From CAYYDE01 sp964470525 (lineage in GTDB: Bacteria > Patescibacteriota > Gracilibacteria > BD1-5 > UBA6164): a stretch of DNA of 64,000 bases. Position numbers and translations under genes: made by a program. The stretch is taken from the NCBI GenBank assembly GCA_964470525.1, contig CAYYDE010000004.1, forward strand, positions 62,001 through 126,000, written 5' to 3'. Below, piece after piece: positions 41,449 to 51,620 of this stretch (its first letter is position 1; each line of letters opens with the position of its first letter). The notes under the pieces are model-generated. The model worked only from the letters and a program-made list of their open reading frames with translations, made no database searches and had not been told where the DNA came from.

Positions 41449-43524
41449 ATGAGAATTTTTTTTATAGTAAGTATAATGCTTTTTTGACTTTCTACTGTAT
41501 ATTGAAATTTATCTCTTTCTTGACCAGAAGTAGAAAATCATAAACAGCAATGATATGTGCTTTCCGATGGGTCTTCACAATATTGAGTGTGTACCAATGA
41601 AAAAGATAGATTTAACAGAGAATTTCCAAATTATATCAGAAGTGAATGTTTTTCCTATCAGAATCAATATCATTACTTTATTTGTGACAGAGGGGGATCT
41701 GAGTGTAACATAAGACAAAATTCTTCTTCTATATCAACGTACGGAGAAACTCAGGTACTTCCAAGTATTTCAGCAACAGTCGTGATTCCTCATAAGGTTC
41801 AACTCGATAGATTAGTTGCGAGTGTCAAGGAGAAAAATGATGAAAGAGTTACGAATAATTTTTTAAAAAATGTGCAACAACTCTGAAAACAATACAAAAA
41901 TAATCCATCGATTTCTTTGATGGCATCGTATTTAGAACAAGAGACTCAAAAGATTCTTACATGATTTCAAATGTCTGAAGAAGAAGCATTTTTATGTACT
42001 CTTGCGGGAACTTGTGCATCAAATAATATGAACCAAACTGCTCAAACATCTTGAGCATCTTGAAAGAATTTAGACGTTGTGTGATATGCAAATGCTCATT
42101 TTGTAAAATCATGAGAATCACAAGAATTTTCATTTTCAACTAAATGAGATACCAAGCAAGATGGACTTTTTGTATACAACATCTGAGTTGGCTATATTGA
42201 TGGGAAAAAATACGATGCAACAAAGTTAAATACTTGTACTTTTGCTACAAAAATAAAAAATTCAGCCGGAACCACGGTGTGTCAATGAGTGGATAAATAT
42301 AGTTTAAAATGAAATCAAACTCGTCTCCAAGATCATGAGGGAACCTATTGGCATGAACACAAAAAACCATATTTAGAATGTCAATTAGAGGCAAATAAAA
42401 ATTATACCTATGAAGTTACTTCTCAAAATTGTGCAAATATTTCAGTAGATGTAAAAAATGAAATGGAACATGTTTCGTGATATTCTGAAAGGACTTTTGT
42501 AAGAGAAAGTATTTCGGATGATTTATTTCCATGACAAAAAGCAAATTTGATTCAATGAGCAATCAATATGAATGTAGATTTTTCAGGAAATTGGAGTAGT
42601 TATATTTGGCTTTTAAAAGATGATGATGTATTATCATTAGAATTTATTCCAGAGAGAAATTTTGCAAAAACTCTAACTATACATATGGGAACTTGATACA
42701 ATTGACATCCATTTAATAAGTATATTTGAGTGATTTCTGAAAGTCCATGAAGTATGGAACCTGTAAAAAATTCTCAAGCTTGTTGGAGTCCTTTTCTTGG
42801 ATTTTCTGATGAAGTAATATCACGTTTAGTGACAGATGATGGAGAGTTAGATACGAATTTTAAGGATGAAAATTGAGTGCCATTGTTTTGTGGATTAGAG
42901 TTTGGAAAAAAATATTATCTCAATGTGCGTGTATGAGAAGTGGTTCCAGAAATCACTCAAGTGTGAGGAGAGCTCGTACAATTTGAAAATAAACCAACTC
43001 CAAAAGATCATCAATTTAGAATTCCAGTTCGTAAACCACTTGAAAGATGAAATTCATGTCAAGTTTCACCAGATAAACATTGTTTTGTTGGATTTATAGT
43101 ACAATCAATACATCAACCAACTGCAAAAACAGGTATACAGCAATATGCAAGCAGAATTTTTACTGGAAAATCAACTTCGACTCAATCATGAGTTTGGCAA
43201 GCAACGAGTTTTTCAACTTCTTGAGTGCAAAAATGTAATGGTCGTGGAAGTTATCATGGATGATCATGTACGAGTCTTGGAGCAAGATGTGTTTCTGGAA
43301 GCACTGTGTATTCTTGTGAAAGACAAATCACGATACAGTGTTGAGAAGCAATCAAACTTCCATTCACACAAGATCCTCGTACCAGCAATGCTGAAATGTG
43401 TAAACTCTGAGCAGTGTCAGGTACAAGAGCGGTAGGAGATGCTATTAATACTCGTTATTACGCATGGGAATGTATCAATGGAAATGCAAAAATCTCATGT
43501 AGAACGCAATGAGAAAATCAATAA
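41449..43524 (+). CDS. Large Cys-rich secreted protein
   Basis: The 691-residue frame has a signal peptide (MRIFFIVSIMLFGLSTVYG) and a long extracellular part with about 25 cysteines spread through the length (CQGVDKYSLKGNQ, NSCQVSPDKHCFVGFIVQ, then KCNGRGSYHGGSCTSLGARC near the end). A short coiled coil lies near residues 105-150. It has no C-terminal anchor, so it is probably released or retained by partners. No known domain recognised. About 35 TGA glycines hide it under the standard code. Confidence 0.8.
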
Positions 43525-43530
43525 AAATAC

Positions 43531-43564
43531 AAAAAAAGAAATGATGAAAATCATTTCTTTTTTT
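43531..43564. terminator. Bidirectional terminator
   Basis: AAAGAAATGA-TGAAAA-TCATTTCTTT stem with flanking A and T runs between convergent genes. Confidence 0.85.
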
Positions 43565-44639
43565 ATGCGTCTTTCAATTGATAAAAATTTCTTCAAACTC
43601 TTTTTATGAGAGCTCTATTTTGTAAATTCATATAGATAGTCGAACTTTTTACTTTTCTTACTTTGAGAACTTTTGTGATAATTTCTTCTGTACTCATAGC
43701 TCCTTGATGTTTTTTCATCACATCAACAATGACATCAATGACAGCTCCTGGTTTGTAAATTCCCCAATCTTTGAGAGCATAAATTCATCTTCCAACAAGT
43801 ACAAATTCCTCGTTTCTGATTAGTTCATTATGTACTGTATTTATTTTTACAGTTTCTCACATAATGTCAGTAATTTTATTTGCAATTGAAACAAAATGCA
43901 TAGGAATTTTTTCTTTTCTAAGAATATAGACAGCTTTGTCTTTGAGAGTTTTTGGATTGAGAATTTTCCATTTTGTGAGACCAATAAGGTGTTCTTCTCA
44001 TTTTACAATATCTTCATACACATCCATTACAGAATCAATCAAAACAGTTTTAAATGTTCCATGATCTTTGAGATTGAGTTTTATAAGTTCGTATAAAGAA
44101 TTTTTATCCATTACATCTTTTTTCTTTTTGAGAATATTTAAAGCTTCTTTATGAATGAGATCAATAGATTTTTTACTAATTTCAGGGAGGTAAAAATATG
44201 TATGAGTTCCAAGTTTTGGTTTTGATTTAATGATATCAAAATCTGACATGATAATAGTTTCAATCACAGAAGCATTGATATTTTTTTCTAAAACAACATT
44301 TTGAATAATTGCATTGATGAGTCTATCTTTTGTGAGCAGTCATGCATGATCTTTCAGAACTTGTTCTGCAAAATCTTGAATTTCTGAGAGCTGAGTTGCT
44401 TTAATAATTCTTCCAATCTTTTTAATACCACTATCCTCGATTTGTCTTACTCTTTCTCTGGTAATTGCAGGATGAAAAGAATCTCCAATATTTTGAAGTG
44501 TTTCTTTTTCTCCATTCATTCCAATTCTTTTCTCAATAACGAGTTTTTCTTTTTGAGTCAGAGAACTTAAGATTTCTCTAAATGAAGAGAGAATACTTTG
44601 CTCATTGAGTTGTACATTTGTATTTTGCATATGTATCAT
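43563..44639 (-). CDS. Sigma-70 region 4-like / HARE-HTH transcription protein
   Basis: The 358-residue protein starts with a sigma-region-4-like HTH (SLTQKEKLVIEKRIGMNGEK and RERVRQIEDSGIKKIGRII), continues with two helical stretches and a middle domain, and ends in a HARE-HTH-like winged helix (GAVIDVIVDVMKKHQGAMST...LQNRALIKRVGRNFYQLKD). It lacks region 2, so it is not a complete sigma factor. RNA polymerase delta-like or regulatory roles are possible. ATG at 44639 or 44630 could be the start. Confidence 0.75.
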
Positions 44640-44689
44640 AATTAGTTCGTAAGAATATATTATATAGTTATTTTAGAAAAAAAGTCAAG

Positions 44690-45232
44690 TTAAAATGGTA
44701 ATTTCATGTTATTTTTTTCATCAACTTTGCTTTCGTGTTGAAGAAAATCTTCTAAAGAATGTATTTCTGGGGCATCACTATTAAAAAGAGTAGGAATATT
44801 TTTTTCTCTTGAAAGAAATATTCATCATACAATAGAAAATATAGATCCAACAATTCATACAAGTATTCCATTTCAGAGAATAATTCATTGCTGAAAAGTT
44901 TTGAGTCCTTCAATGATAAAAATTGCATTACTTATAGTCAAAAGAAGAAAAATTGACAAAAAAGTTATTCCAACTCCATCTTTCATAAAAATATGAAGAA
45001 TATTTTTATAAATTTCTTTATTTTTATGATGAAATGCTAAATAAAGAATACAAATATTAAGAAGAAGTATAATAAATCCACTGATCCCAAGAATTTTTGA
45101 AAAAGCATTATTGATAATACCAGATTGAATGATTTCAATCCAAGGAAGAAATAAAGATATAAAACTTAACACAGTTCAAAATATGACAGTTTTTTGAGCA
45201 TTGTTCATATTTATACCATCAAATTTAATCAT
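44690..45232 (-). CDS. Four-helix membrane protein, unknown
   Basis: The 180-residue protein has four predicted membrane segments (VIFGTVLSFISLFLPWIEI; ILGISGFIILLLNICILYL; VGITFLSIFLLLTISNAIF; IILGNGILVGIVGSIFSIVG) and a charged C-terminal tail. Most TGA glycines fall in the last membrane segment. No family recognised; a single gene upstream of the sigma-like gene. Confidence 0.7.
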
Positions 45233-45295
45233 ACTTAACACCCTCAATACAGTTCTTTTTAATCTTCTATTCTTCGCACTTATTCTATATGACAT

Positions 45296-45487
45296 ATGAA
45301 AAAATTATTTTCTAATTTATTCTTTTTTTACATAATTTTTTCAATAAGTAAAGTTTATACCTCTTTACATTTTATTCTTTTTATGGCTTTTATTTATTTT
45401 TTGATTGTTTGTATTGATTTAATGGAAAAAATTATTACAATAAAAACATTATATATTTTTTCTAAAAAATATGAAAATCCAAAATAA
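45296..45487 (+). CDS. Small membrane protein before pilin cluster
   Basis: The 63-residue protein MKKLFSNLFFFYIIFSISKV is largely hydrophobic with one or two membrane segments (LHFILFMAFIYFLIVCIDLM) and a basic tail. It overlaps the next small ORF by 17 bp, and both precede two pilin genes on the same strand. Function unknown. Confidence 0.5.
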   Translation: MKKLFSNLFFFYIIFSISKVYTSLHFILFMAFIYFLIVCIDLMEKIITIKTLYIFSKKYENPK

Positions 45488-45713
45488 ATTTTTTGATGTT
45501 ATTTTATATTGTGTAAGTTTTTTTGTTCATATTTGGAGAAGTTTTCAGGCATTGTTTTTATCACAAAAAAATGTGAAAAAGTGAGTTTTTTTGAAAAGTC
45601 TTCATTTTATTTTTCGTGTGTGGCCAAATTATTTTTGGAAAAAACCAAGAATGATGAAAATAACGTCAAGCTTGTGACAATTTATTAAATACGTATTTTA
45701 TAATAATAAATAA
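45471..45713 (+). CDS. Small basic protein before pilin cluster
   Basis: The 80-residue frame MKIQNKFFDVILYCVSFFVH is rich in Phe, Lys and Trp and has two TGA glycines. Its stop abuts the ATG of the next pilin gene (TAAATG), suggesting coupled translation. A short amphipathic or membrane-associated protein is likely; unknown family. Confidence 0.5.
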
Positions 45714-46838
45714 ATGATTACAAAATCTCATCAATCTGGATTTACATTGATTGAAATTATGGTGTGAATCCTTATCTCTACTATGGCTTTGACTGCATGA
45801 TTTTATGCACTTAATCTCATTACTCTATCGAGAGTGAAACTTATAGAAAAAACACAAATTACCAGAGAAGCTTTTTATCTTTCTCAGAAATTATTTGAAG
45901 AAATAAAGGCTTGATGAACACTCGACTATGAAGAATATTTTAATAGAAAAGTAGTGAATATGACTTGAGCTATTTTGACATCAAGTGGACATTTTGTTAT
46001 TCAAAGTGGGTTTTGAAATTTTTGACCAAATTGAGTAGTGCTTTCACCATCATATGGGAATGGAATATATTATTGTACAAGTAGTGGAAGTGCGTTTTGA
46101 ACAGGAGGATGTATTTCTTCTCATAATGCAATGGGGTGAAATGCATCAATACCTGCTGGAAATTATACTGGAATGCCACAAAGATATGGACAGTATGAAT
46201 ATCAATTTATTGATTTTGCAAGTGATTGGAATGGAGATGGAAATATTCGTGGAGATCAAGATGATGAACATCTGGGAGAATGACCTGTTGCATTCACTGG
46301 AGCGGAAAATATAAAAGAACTCTATCTCATTAGTGGTGATGGGAAGAAAAGAACATTTTTTCGTTGGAATGTTATGCAAGATCCGGATGCTCCATTATGA
46401 GCAACTTGTGATGCTTCTACAGCAACTGGAAGTGGATGTTTAGGGAATATTGAAATCTTGAAACTTATTTGACAGGATATGGGATTGAGTCACAATGGTG
46501 TGGGGATGGGAGCGTATGATGGAGTAATTGATACATGGAAAATTGATCCAGCATTTGCATGATGATGAGATATTGTGGCAGGTTCAAATACAATAAATTA
46601 TTGGCAGGGAATTTTTTCTGATACGGTTCATGTGAAAGATTTTAAAGTATTTGGATATCCAAATATAGATATGAATCATGCTTGGAAAAATGATGCAAGT
46701 GATGCGAATGTCAATCCATATGTAAGAATTGATATGATTTTGACTCCGAGTTGGAAAAAAAGAGTTCAAATGAAGTGAGAAGTACCAGAAATAAAAATCT
46801 CAACTACTTTAAATTTGGTAGAATATTTTTCTCAATAA
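45714..46838 (+). CDS. Prepilin-type surface protein
   Basis: The 374-residue protein starts MITKSHQSG then FTLIEIMVGILISTMALTAG, a textbook class III leader. The large globular domain contains Gly-rich loops and an Asp-rich, EF-hand-like DFASDWNGDGNIRGDQDDEH (calcium-site-like). It ends NLVEYFSQ. It is followed after 21 bp by a PilX-like gene. Numerous TGA glycines split the standard-code ORF. Confidence 0.82.
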
Positions 46839-46859
46839 TATTTATTTAATATTTTCGTT

Positions 46860-47753
46860 ATGCAAAGAAATACGTGATGATTTTCAATGGTAATAGCAAT
46901 CGGACTTTTATTGCTTGTATCTTTGTCTGCCTTTGTTTTACTTGATACTATTATGCCTTTTGCAAAAAATACGAAAGGAATTGAACAGTCTACTTCAGCA
47001 TATTATTTTGCTGGTGGAGCTATTGAACAAGCATTATATCAAATGAAATCTCGTTCTGGAGCAAATATTACTCAAGAATATCATTCTTGAAATTTATTAT
47101 GAACAGGTACTGGATTTTTGTATCAAACGACTTCTTCAGGAAATACGATTCCTCTTGAAGGATTTTGAAATAGTGAATATGATAACGATTTTAATCAGTT
47201 TTCTGTCGCAGAGCAAATTCAGTTAGAAGTTTGAAGAAATATGGTGAATGATTGGAATAATGTCAATTTTCAATTTCGTATTCCATCTTTTACATGATGA
47301 TTATTGAGTTTAAGTGGAACAACACAACCACTCATTCATTGGAGTTTGACCAGTGAAAACAATACTTTAAATGCAAGTGGAAGTTGGATACAAATAATAG
47401 ATGTAAATAATATGACAAATAATCCATCAATAAACTGGAAAATAAATGATAAATTATGAATGGATTTAACAGGTACTGGAAGAACTTTTAGTAGTTTTTA
47501 CAATAGTAATTGTGAAGGAACTTCTTCTTGATGTATTCTCAAAATGTCACTTGTAAATAATTTACTTTTAACAAATGGAAATAGAATTCCGTATTTAGAA
47601 TATAAAATAGATTTTCCATCTGGAAATTTTGTTCCACTCAGACATACTCGTATAGAAGCTTCTGGACATGCGTATGGATATAAAAAAGACTTGGAAGTGT
47701 TTATTCCACAACAAACATTGAATCAAGCATTTGATTTTACTATATTTCAATAA
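46860..47753 (+). CDS. PilX-like minor pilin
   Basis: The 297-residue protein begins MQRNTGG then FSMVIAIGLLLLVSLSAFVL with both cut-site glycines as TGA. The absence of the +5 Glu and the presence of a long hydrophobic helix followed by AYYFAGGAIEQALYQMKSRS fit PilX/PulK-type pseudopilins. It ends FDFTIFQ just before a terminator. Paired with the preceding prepilin gene. Confidence 0.75.
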
Positions 47754-47780
47754 AGTTGAAAAGATTTCTTTTCAACTTTT
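47752..47780 (+). terminator. Terminator after the PilX-like gene
   Basis: AAAGTTGAAAAG-ATTT-CTTTTCAACTTTT hairpin beginning in the stop codon. Confidence 0.8.
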
Positions 47781-47796
47781 GTTTACCAAATTTTAT

Positions 47797-48789
47797 ATGA
47801 AACAATACCTTATTACAGAAAATGACGCTCTTCAAAGACTTGATAGATTTTTGAAAAAATTGCTACCAAATGCTTCAGCATCATTGATTTATAAACTCAA
47901 TAGAAAAAATAAAATTAAAGTGAATGCAAAAAGGCAAGATAATGAATATAAACTTCAAATTGGAGATGAAGTAAAACTTTTTTTGCGAGATGAAGAATTT
48001 TTAGAACTCACACAATCGCTTGAAAAAAAAGAAGTGATACCAGGAAATTTTCAGCTTGATACAAAAAACATTGTGTATGAAGATGCAGATGTGTTGGTGC
48101 TCAATAAAGAATCATGAATAAATGTTCATCCATGAGATCATAAAACGAAAGAATCAAATGTAATAGCTCAAGTACAAGATTATTTATGAAATAAGTTGAA
48201 TAGTTTGACTTTTAAGCCTTCTTTAGTACATCGTATTGATCGTGATACTTCTGGGATTTTACTCATTGGAAAGAAAAAAGATATTCTCACACGTTTGGTT
48301 GCTGATTTCAAAGAACATACAAAAGTGAAAAAAATATATTACGCAATAGTGTTTTGAAAACTTCCTCATTATCGTGGAAAAATAGATGAAAAACTTCTCA
48401 GAATTGAGTGAGCTAAAAATGAAGATAAAGTACAAGTCAATGAAAAGTGACTCGAAGCACTGACGTATTATCAAGTGTTAAAAGAAATTGAGATTACTAC
48501 TTCATCGGGAAAACAAATTATTTCAGAAGTTGAAGTTGAAATAAAAACTGGAAGAATGCATCAAATCAGAGTTCATATGGCACATCTTGGATGTCCAATT
48601 GTTGGGGATAATAAATATTGAAATAAACCATTAAATGCATATATTTCAAAAAAATTTTGACTTCAAAGACAAGCACTTCATGCTTGGAAAATAGAATTTT
48701 TTCACTATGGGAAACAAAAAATACAAAAACTTGAAGCAAAACTCAAGCCAGATTTACAAGAATTTCTAAAAAATATTTGACAAAAATAA
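47797..48789 (+). CDS. RluA-family 23S rRNA/tRNA pseudouridine synthase
   Basis: The 330-residue protein has an S4 domain (LQRLDRFLKKLLPNASASLI) and the catalytic motif SLVHRIDRDTSGILLIGKKK, with the catalytic Asp in HRIDRDTSG, then GRMHQIRVHMAHLGCPIVGD, typical of RluC/RluD. TGA glycines include NKESG and GNK. The exact target (RluC, RluD or RluA specificity) is not decided by sequence. It follows pilin genes but belongs functionally to RNA modification. Confidence 0.92.
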
Positions 48790-48804
48790 ATAAATAATTA
48801 TAAA
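48777..48804 (+). promoter_or_regulatory. Promoter of the 48827-49075 gene
   Basis: TTGACA (48777-48782) and TATAAA (48799-48804) with a 16-bp spacer, overlapping the end of the RluA-type gene. Confidence 0.55.
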
Positions 48805-48826
48805 AAGTTCTTGAAAGTATTTTTTA

Positions 48827-49075
48827 ATGGACAATATTATGAGTAATGAAAATTTTTTAGAAATTGATTTTACATCTTGTATTAGGAAATTACCTCATCC
48901 TGTTACGGGTCAATTAACTCTTGTAACTGAAATGACATCAGAAGAAATCCAACAAGCTGAGGAAAATGTGTCTTTTGATAGGGAAGTAGCAGATCTTATT
49001 GAAGGGAATATAATAAAAGTACATACATTGATTCCAGAAACATCATCACAAATATATGAAGAACATCTTGCATAA
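48827..49075 (+). CDS. Small hypothetical protein
   Basis: The 82-residue acidic soluble protein MDNIMSNENFLEIDFTSCIR contains TEMTSEEIQQAEENVSFDRE and ends SSQIYEEHLA; a second ATG five codons in (48842) could be the start. It has its own promoter and a terminator overlapping the stop codon, which supports a real short transcription unit. No homology recognised. Confidence 0.65.
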   Translation: MDNIMSNENFLEIDFTSCIRKLPHPVTGQLTLVTEMTSEEIQQAEENVSFDREVADLIEGNIIKVHTLIPETSSQIYEEHLA

Positions 49076-49086
49076 GATGTTTTTTT
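49062..49086 (+). terminator. Terminator of the small hypothetical gene
   Basis: AACATCTT-GCAT-AAGATGTTTTTTT; the loop contains the TAA stop. Confidence 0.8.
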
Positions 49087-49098
49087 GTTGCTCTGGAA

Positions 49099-49125
49099 TT
49101 GACTTTTGAGAGAAAAATATATAAT
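49099..49125 (+). promoter_or_regulatory. Probable promoter of proS
   Basis: TTGACT (49099-49104) and TATAAT (49120-49125), 15-bp spacer. An 18-codon ORF (49154-49210) with a hairpin near its end (AATCCC-TTTA-GGGGTT, then AATTTTT) lies between this and proS, and might act as a leader or attenuator; support is weak. Confidence 0.45.
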
Positions 49126-49252
49126 AACATCATACTTTAATAAAAGGGAAAATATGAAGAAATATTTTTGCACTCTGATAATGGTTTCAAAAAATCCCTT
49201 TAGGGGTTAATTTTTATATGCAAAAAATATTTTTAATTTTTAATTAATTTTT

Positions 49253-50479
49253 ATGTTACAATTATCAAAATTTCCAGTAAAAACTCTAAAATCAGCACCA
49301 AAAATATCAGATAATCTTTCAACATCATATCTTTTACAAGCAGGATTTATTCGTCAAGAAATGGCATGAGTGTACAATTTTTTGCCTCTTGGTCTCAGAA
49401 CCTTAAGAAAAATAGAAAATATTGTAAGAGAGGAAATAAATGCGCTTGGAGCACAAGAAATTCTCATGCCAGCATTATGAAGTAAGGAACATTGGGAACA
49501 AACAGGAAGATGGGATTCTATAGATGTTTTATTTCATCTCCCAGCAAGTGATAATAAAGAATATGCACTCAATCCAACTCATGAAGATTTAGTTACTCCT
49601 TTGATGACAGAATTTGTACAATCGTACAAAGATGTAGAGTTTTGAGTGTATCAAATCCAAAATAAATTTAGAAATGAAAAAAGGGCAAAATCATGACTTT
49701 TGAGAGGAAGAGAATTTCTTATGAAAGATTTGTATAGTTTTCATCAAAACGAAGAAAATTTACTTACTTATTATGAGTCAGTAAAAAAATCATATAAAAA
49801 AATATTTGAAAAACTTGGAATTTGAAAAGATACTTATGAAACTTTGGCATCTTGATGAGATTTTACTACTTTACATTCTCATGAATATCAAACTATTCTT
49901 GGAATCTGAGAAGATGAGATTTATATTTGTGATGATTGTCATACTGCACATAATAAAGAAATTGTTGATCTTGAAAATGGATTTTCTTGTAGTAAGTGTA
50001 CAAGCAAAAATCATAAAGTTGAAAAAGCATGTGAAGTAGGAAATATTTTTCCACTCATGACAAGATTTACCAATGCATTTAACATGAAATATACAAATGC
50101 AGAAGGAAATTCAAAAGAAGTGTTTATGTGATGTTATGGAATCGGAATTTCAAGACTCATGTGAGTTATTGCTGAATATTTTATGGATGAAAAAGGTTTG
50201 GTTTGGCCAGAATCAATTGCTCCAGCAACACATTATATTATTGTAATGGGAGAGCATCTTGAAACAGCAAAAAAATTAGCTCAAGAACTCGAACAAACAG
50301 GAAAAACTGTGTTGATTGATGACAGAGAAAAAGTTTGATTTGGACAAAAAGCAGGAGATTGTGATTTGATGGGAATTCCACATAGAATTGTAATCTCAGA
50401 TAAAACAATAGAATCTGGATGATATGAATTAAAATCAAGAACTTCAAACGAAACAGAAATAATTTCTTGGAATGCATAA
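49253..50479 (+). CDS. proS: Prolyl-tRNA synthetase, short form lacking the INS editing domain
   Basis: ProRS charges tRNA-Pro. The 408-residue protein has class II motif 1 (MAGVYNFLPLGLRTLRKIEN), motif 2 (YQIQNKFRNEKRAKSGLLRG, with REFLMKDLYSFH) and motif 3 (GCYGIGISRLMGVIAEYF) plus an anticodon-binding domain (HYIIVMGEHLETAKKLAQEL). Bacterial ProRS is typically about 570 residues with an INS domain between motifs 2 and 3; here only a short stretch with C-x2-C pairs (YICDDCHTAHNK, CSKC) remains. TGA glycines include those in GCYGIGISRLMG. Confidence 0.94.
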
Positions 50480-50502
50480 AAAGAAGGATTTTCCTTCTTT
50501 TT
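50478..50502 (+). terminator. Terminator after proS
   Basis: AAAAAGAAGGA-TTT-TCCTTCTTTTT hairpin beginning at the stop codon. Confidence 0.82.
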
Positions 50503-50527
50503 ATATTTTATTTTCTTTGCATATATT

Positions 50528-50980
50528 ATGATAAAAATTTATTTATTTTCAGATACACATAAACATTTTCAAAGTGCAATTTGTGAATATGAGAAACGAC
50601 TCGGACGTGAGATCTCAGTGATACAATTAAAACCATCCAAACGCAAAGAGGAAAAAGAAATTATTCTTGAAGAAACGCTTGTTTTACAAGAAAAACTTCA
50701 AAAAGAAAAATGATATAAAATCCTTTTATATATTACTGGAAATATGTTTTCTACTCCTGATTTTTTTAAATTTATAGAAGACAAAAAGCAACATTTTTGA
50801 GATATTATTTTTATTGTTTGATGAGCATATGGAGTGGATTTTTCATTATTGGAAAAAAATATAGATTTAACTTTATCTTTTTCTGAATTTACATTTCCTC
50901 ATGGAATGGCATATTTGCTTTTATTAGAACAATTGTACCGAATTTCTATGATAAAAAAATGAACTTGATATCATCATTAA
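50528..50980 (+). CDS. rlmH: 23S rRNA pseudouridine-1915 N3-methyltransferase RlmH
   Basis: RlmH is a SPOUT methyltransferase acting on Psi1915 of the assembled 70S ribosome. The 150-residue protein has CEYEKRLGREISVIQLKPSK, ILLYITGNMFSTPDFFKFIE, the knot region DIIFIVGGAYGVDFSLLEKN, then LTLSFSEFTFPHGMAYLLLL and the C-terminal GTGYHH. Both GG residues of the knot are TGA. Normal length (about 155). Confidence 0.93.
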
Positions 50981-51011
50981 AAAACTTCACTTATATGAGT
51001 GAAGTTTTTTT
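50979..51011 (+). terminator. Terminator after rlmH
   Basis: AACTTCACT-TATATG-AGTGAAGTT stem followed by T7; it abuts the next promoter's -35. Confidence 0.82.
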
Positions 51012-51038
51012 GACAAATATATGTAAATATGTTATAAT
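51010..51038 (+). promoter_or_regulatory. Consensus-like promoter of the LysM / J-domain genes
   Basis: TTGACA (51010-51015) and TATAAT (51033-51038) with a 17-bp spacer, 32 bp upstream of the ATG at 51070. Both hexamers match the sigma-70 consensus perfectly. Confidence 0.8.
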
Positions 51039-51069
51039 AAAAAGGTAAATTATTATTTTTTCTAAAAAT

Positions 51070-51618
51070 ATGTCAATCGATACTCCACAATCATTTGATA
51101 GAGATTTGTGTCAAATATCAGAAAAGTGAGTGTGAATAAATGAAAAATATTCTCTCAATGAAAGAAGTAGATTTTTGCTTGAAAATACAAAGTTTGATAC
51201 GAAGATTTCTCAGGAAGATCTTGTGTGTTTACGTGAGAGATTTGAGAAGGAAAAAACACAAATTTCCCAAGAAGTTGCAAAAGAATGGGAAGATTTTTTT
51301 GATCAACAAAATTCAAAAGAATCACCTTTTTGAGAAAGGCAAAAATATGTTGTTCAATCAAAAGATACATTGTGGAAAATTGTAAAAAATAATTATCCTC
51401 AATACCAAACTCCTAAAGAAATCTCTGATGCAGTGAATATGCTTGTCTCACTCCAACCAGAAGGAATATGCAAACAACGTCTTTTGCAAGATACGCATAT
51501 ATCTGGAGGAAAACGAGGAAAAGATGGTATCATGGGAGATAATATTCAAATTTGAGATATTATAGAAATCCCAACCTTTCAAGAATTTTCTTCTTTTTTA
51601 CCTCTAAAAAATAAATAA
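51070..51618 (+). CDS. LysM-like domain protein
   Basis: The 182-residue protein has an N-terminal charged helical region (SLNERSRFLLENTKFDTKIS, FEKEKTQISQEVAKEWEDFF) and a C-terminal LysM-like domain (QKYVVQSKDTLWKIVKNNYP through AVNMLVSLQPEG to NIQIGDIIEIPTFQEF). LysM binds peptidoglycan or similar polymers. No signal peptide is evident. Its stop lies 3 bp before the J-domain gene, so both are co-transcribed. Confidence 0.72.
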
Positions 51619-51620
51619 TC

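Noticed and set aside
43145..43435. 96-codon plus-strand ORF
   Set aside because: It is an out-of-frame shadow inside the Cys-rich secreted protein, which reads through the region without interruption.
49087..49252. T-box riboswitch before proS
   Set aside because: No T-box core (TGGNACCGCG-like) or specifier loop could be identified.
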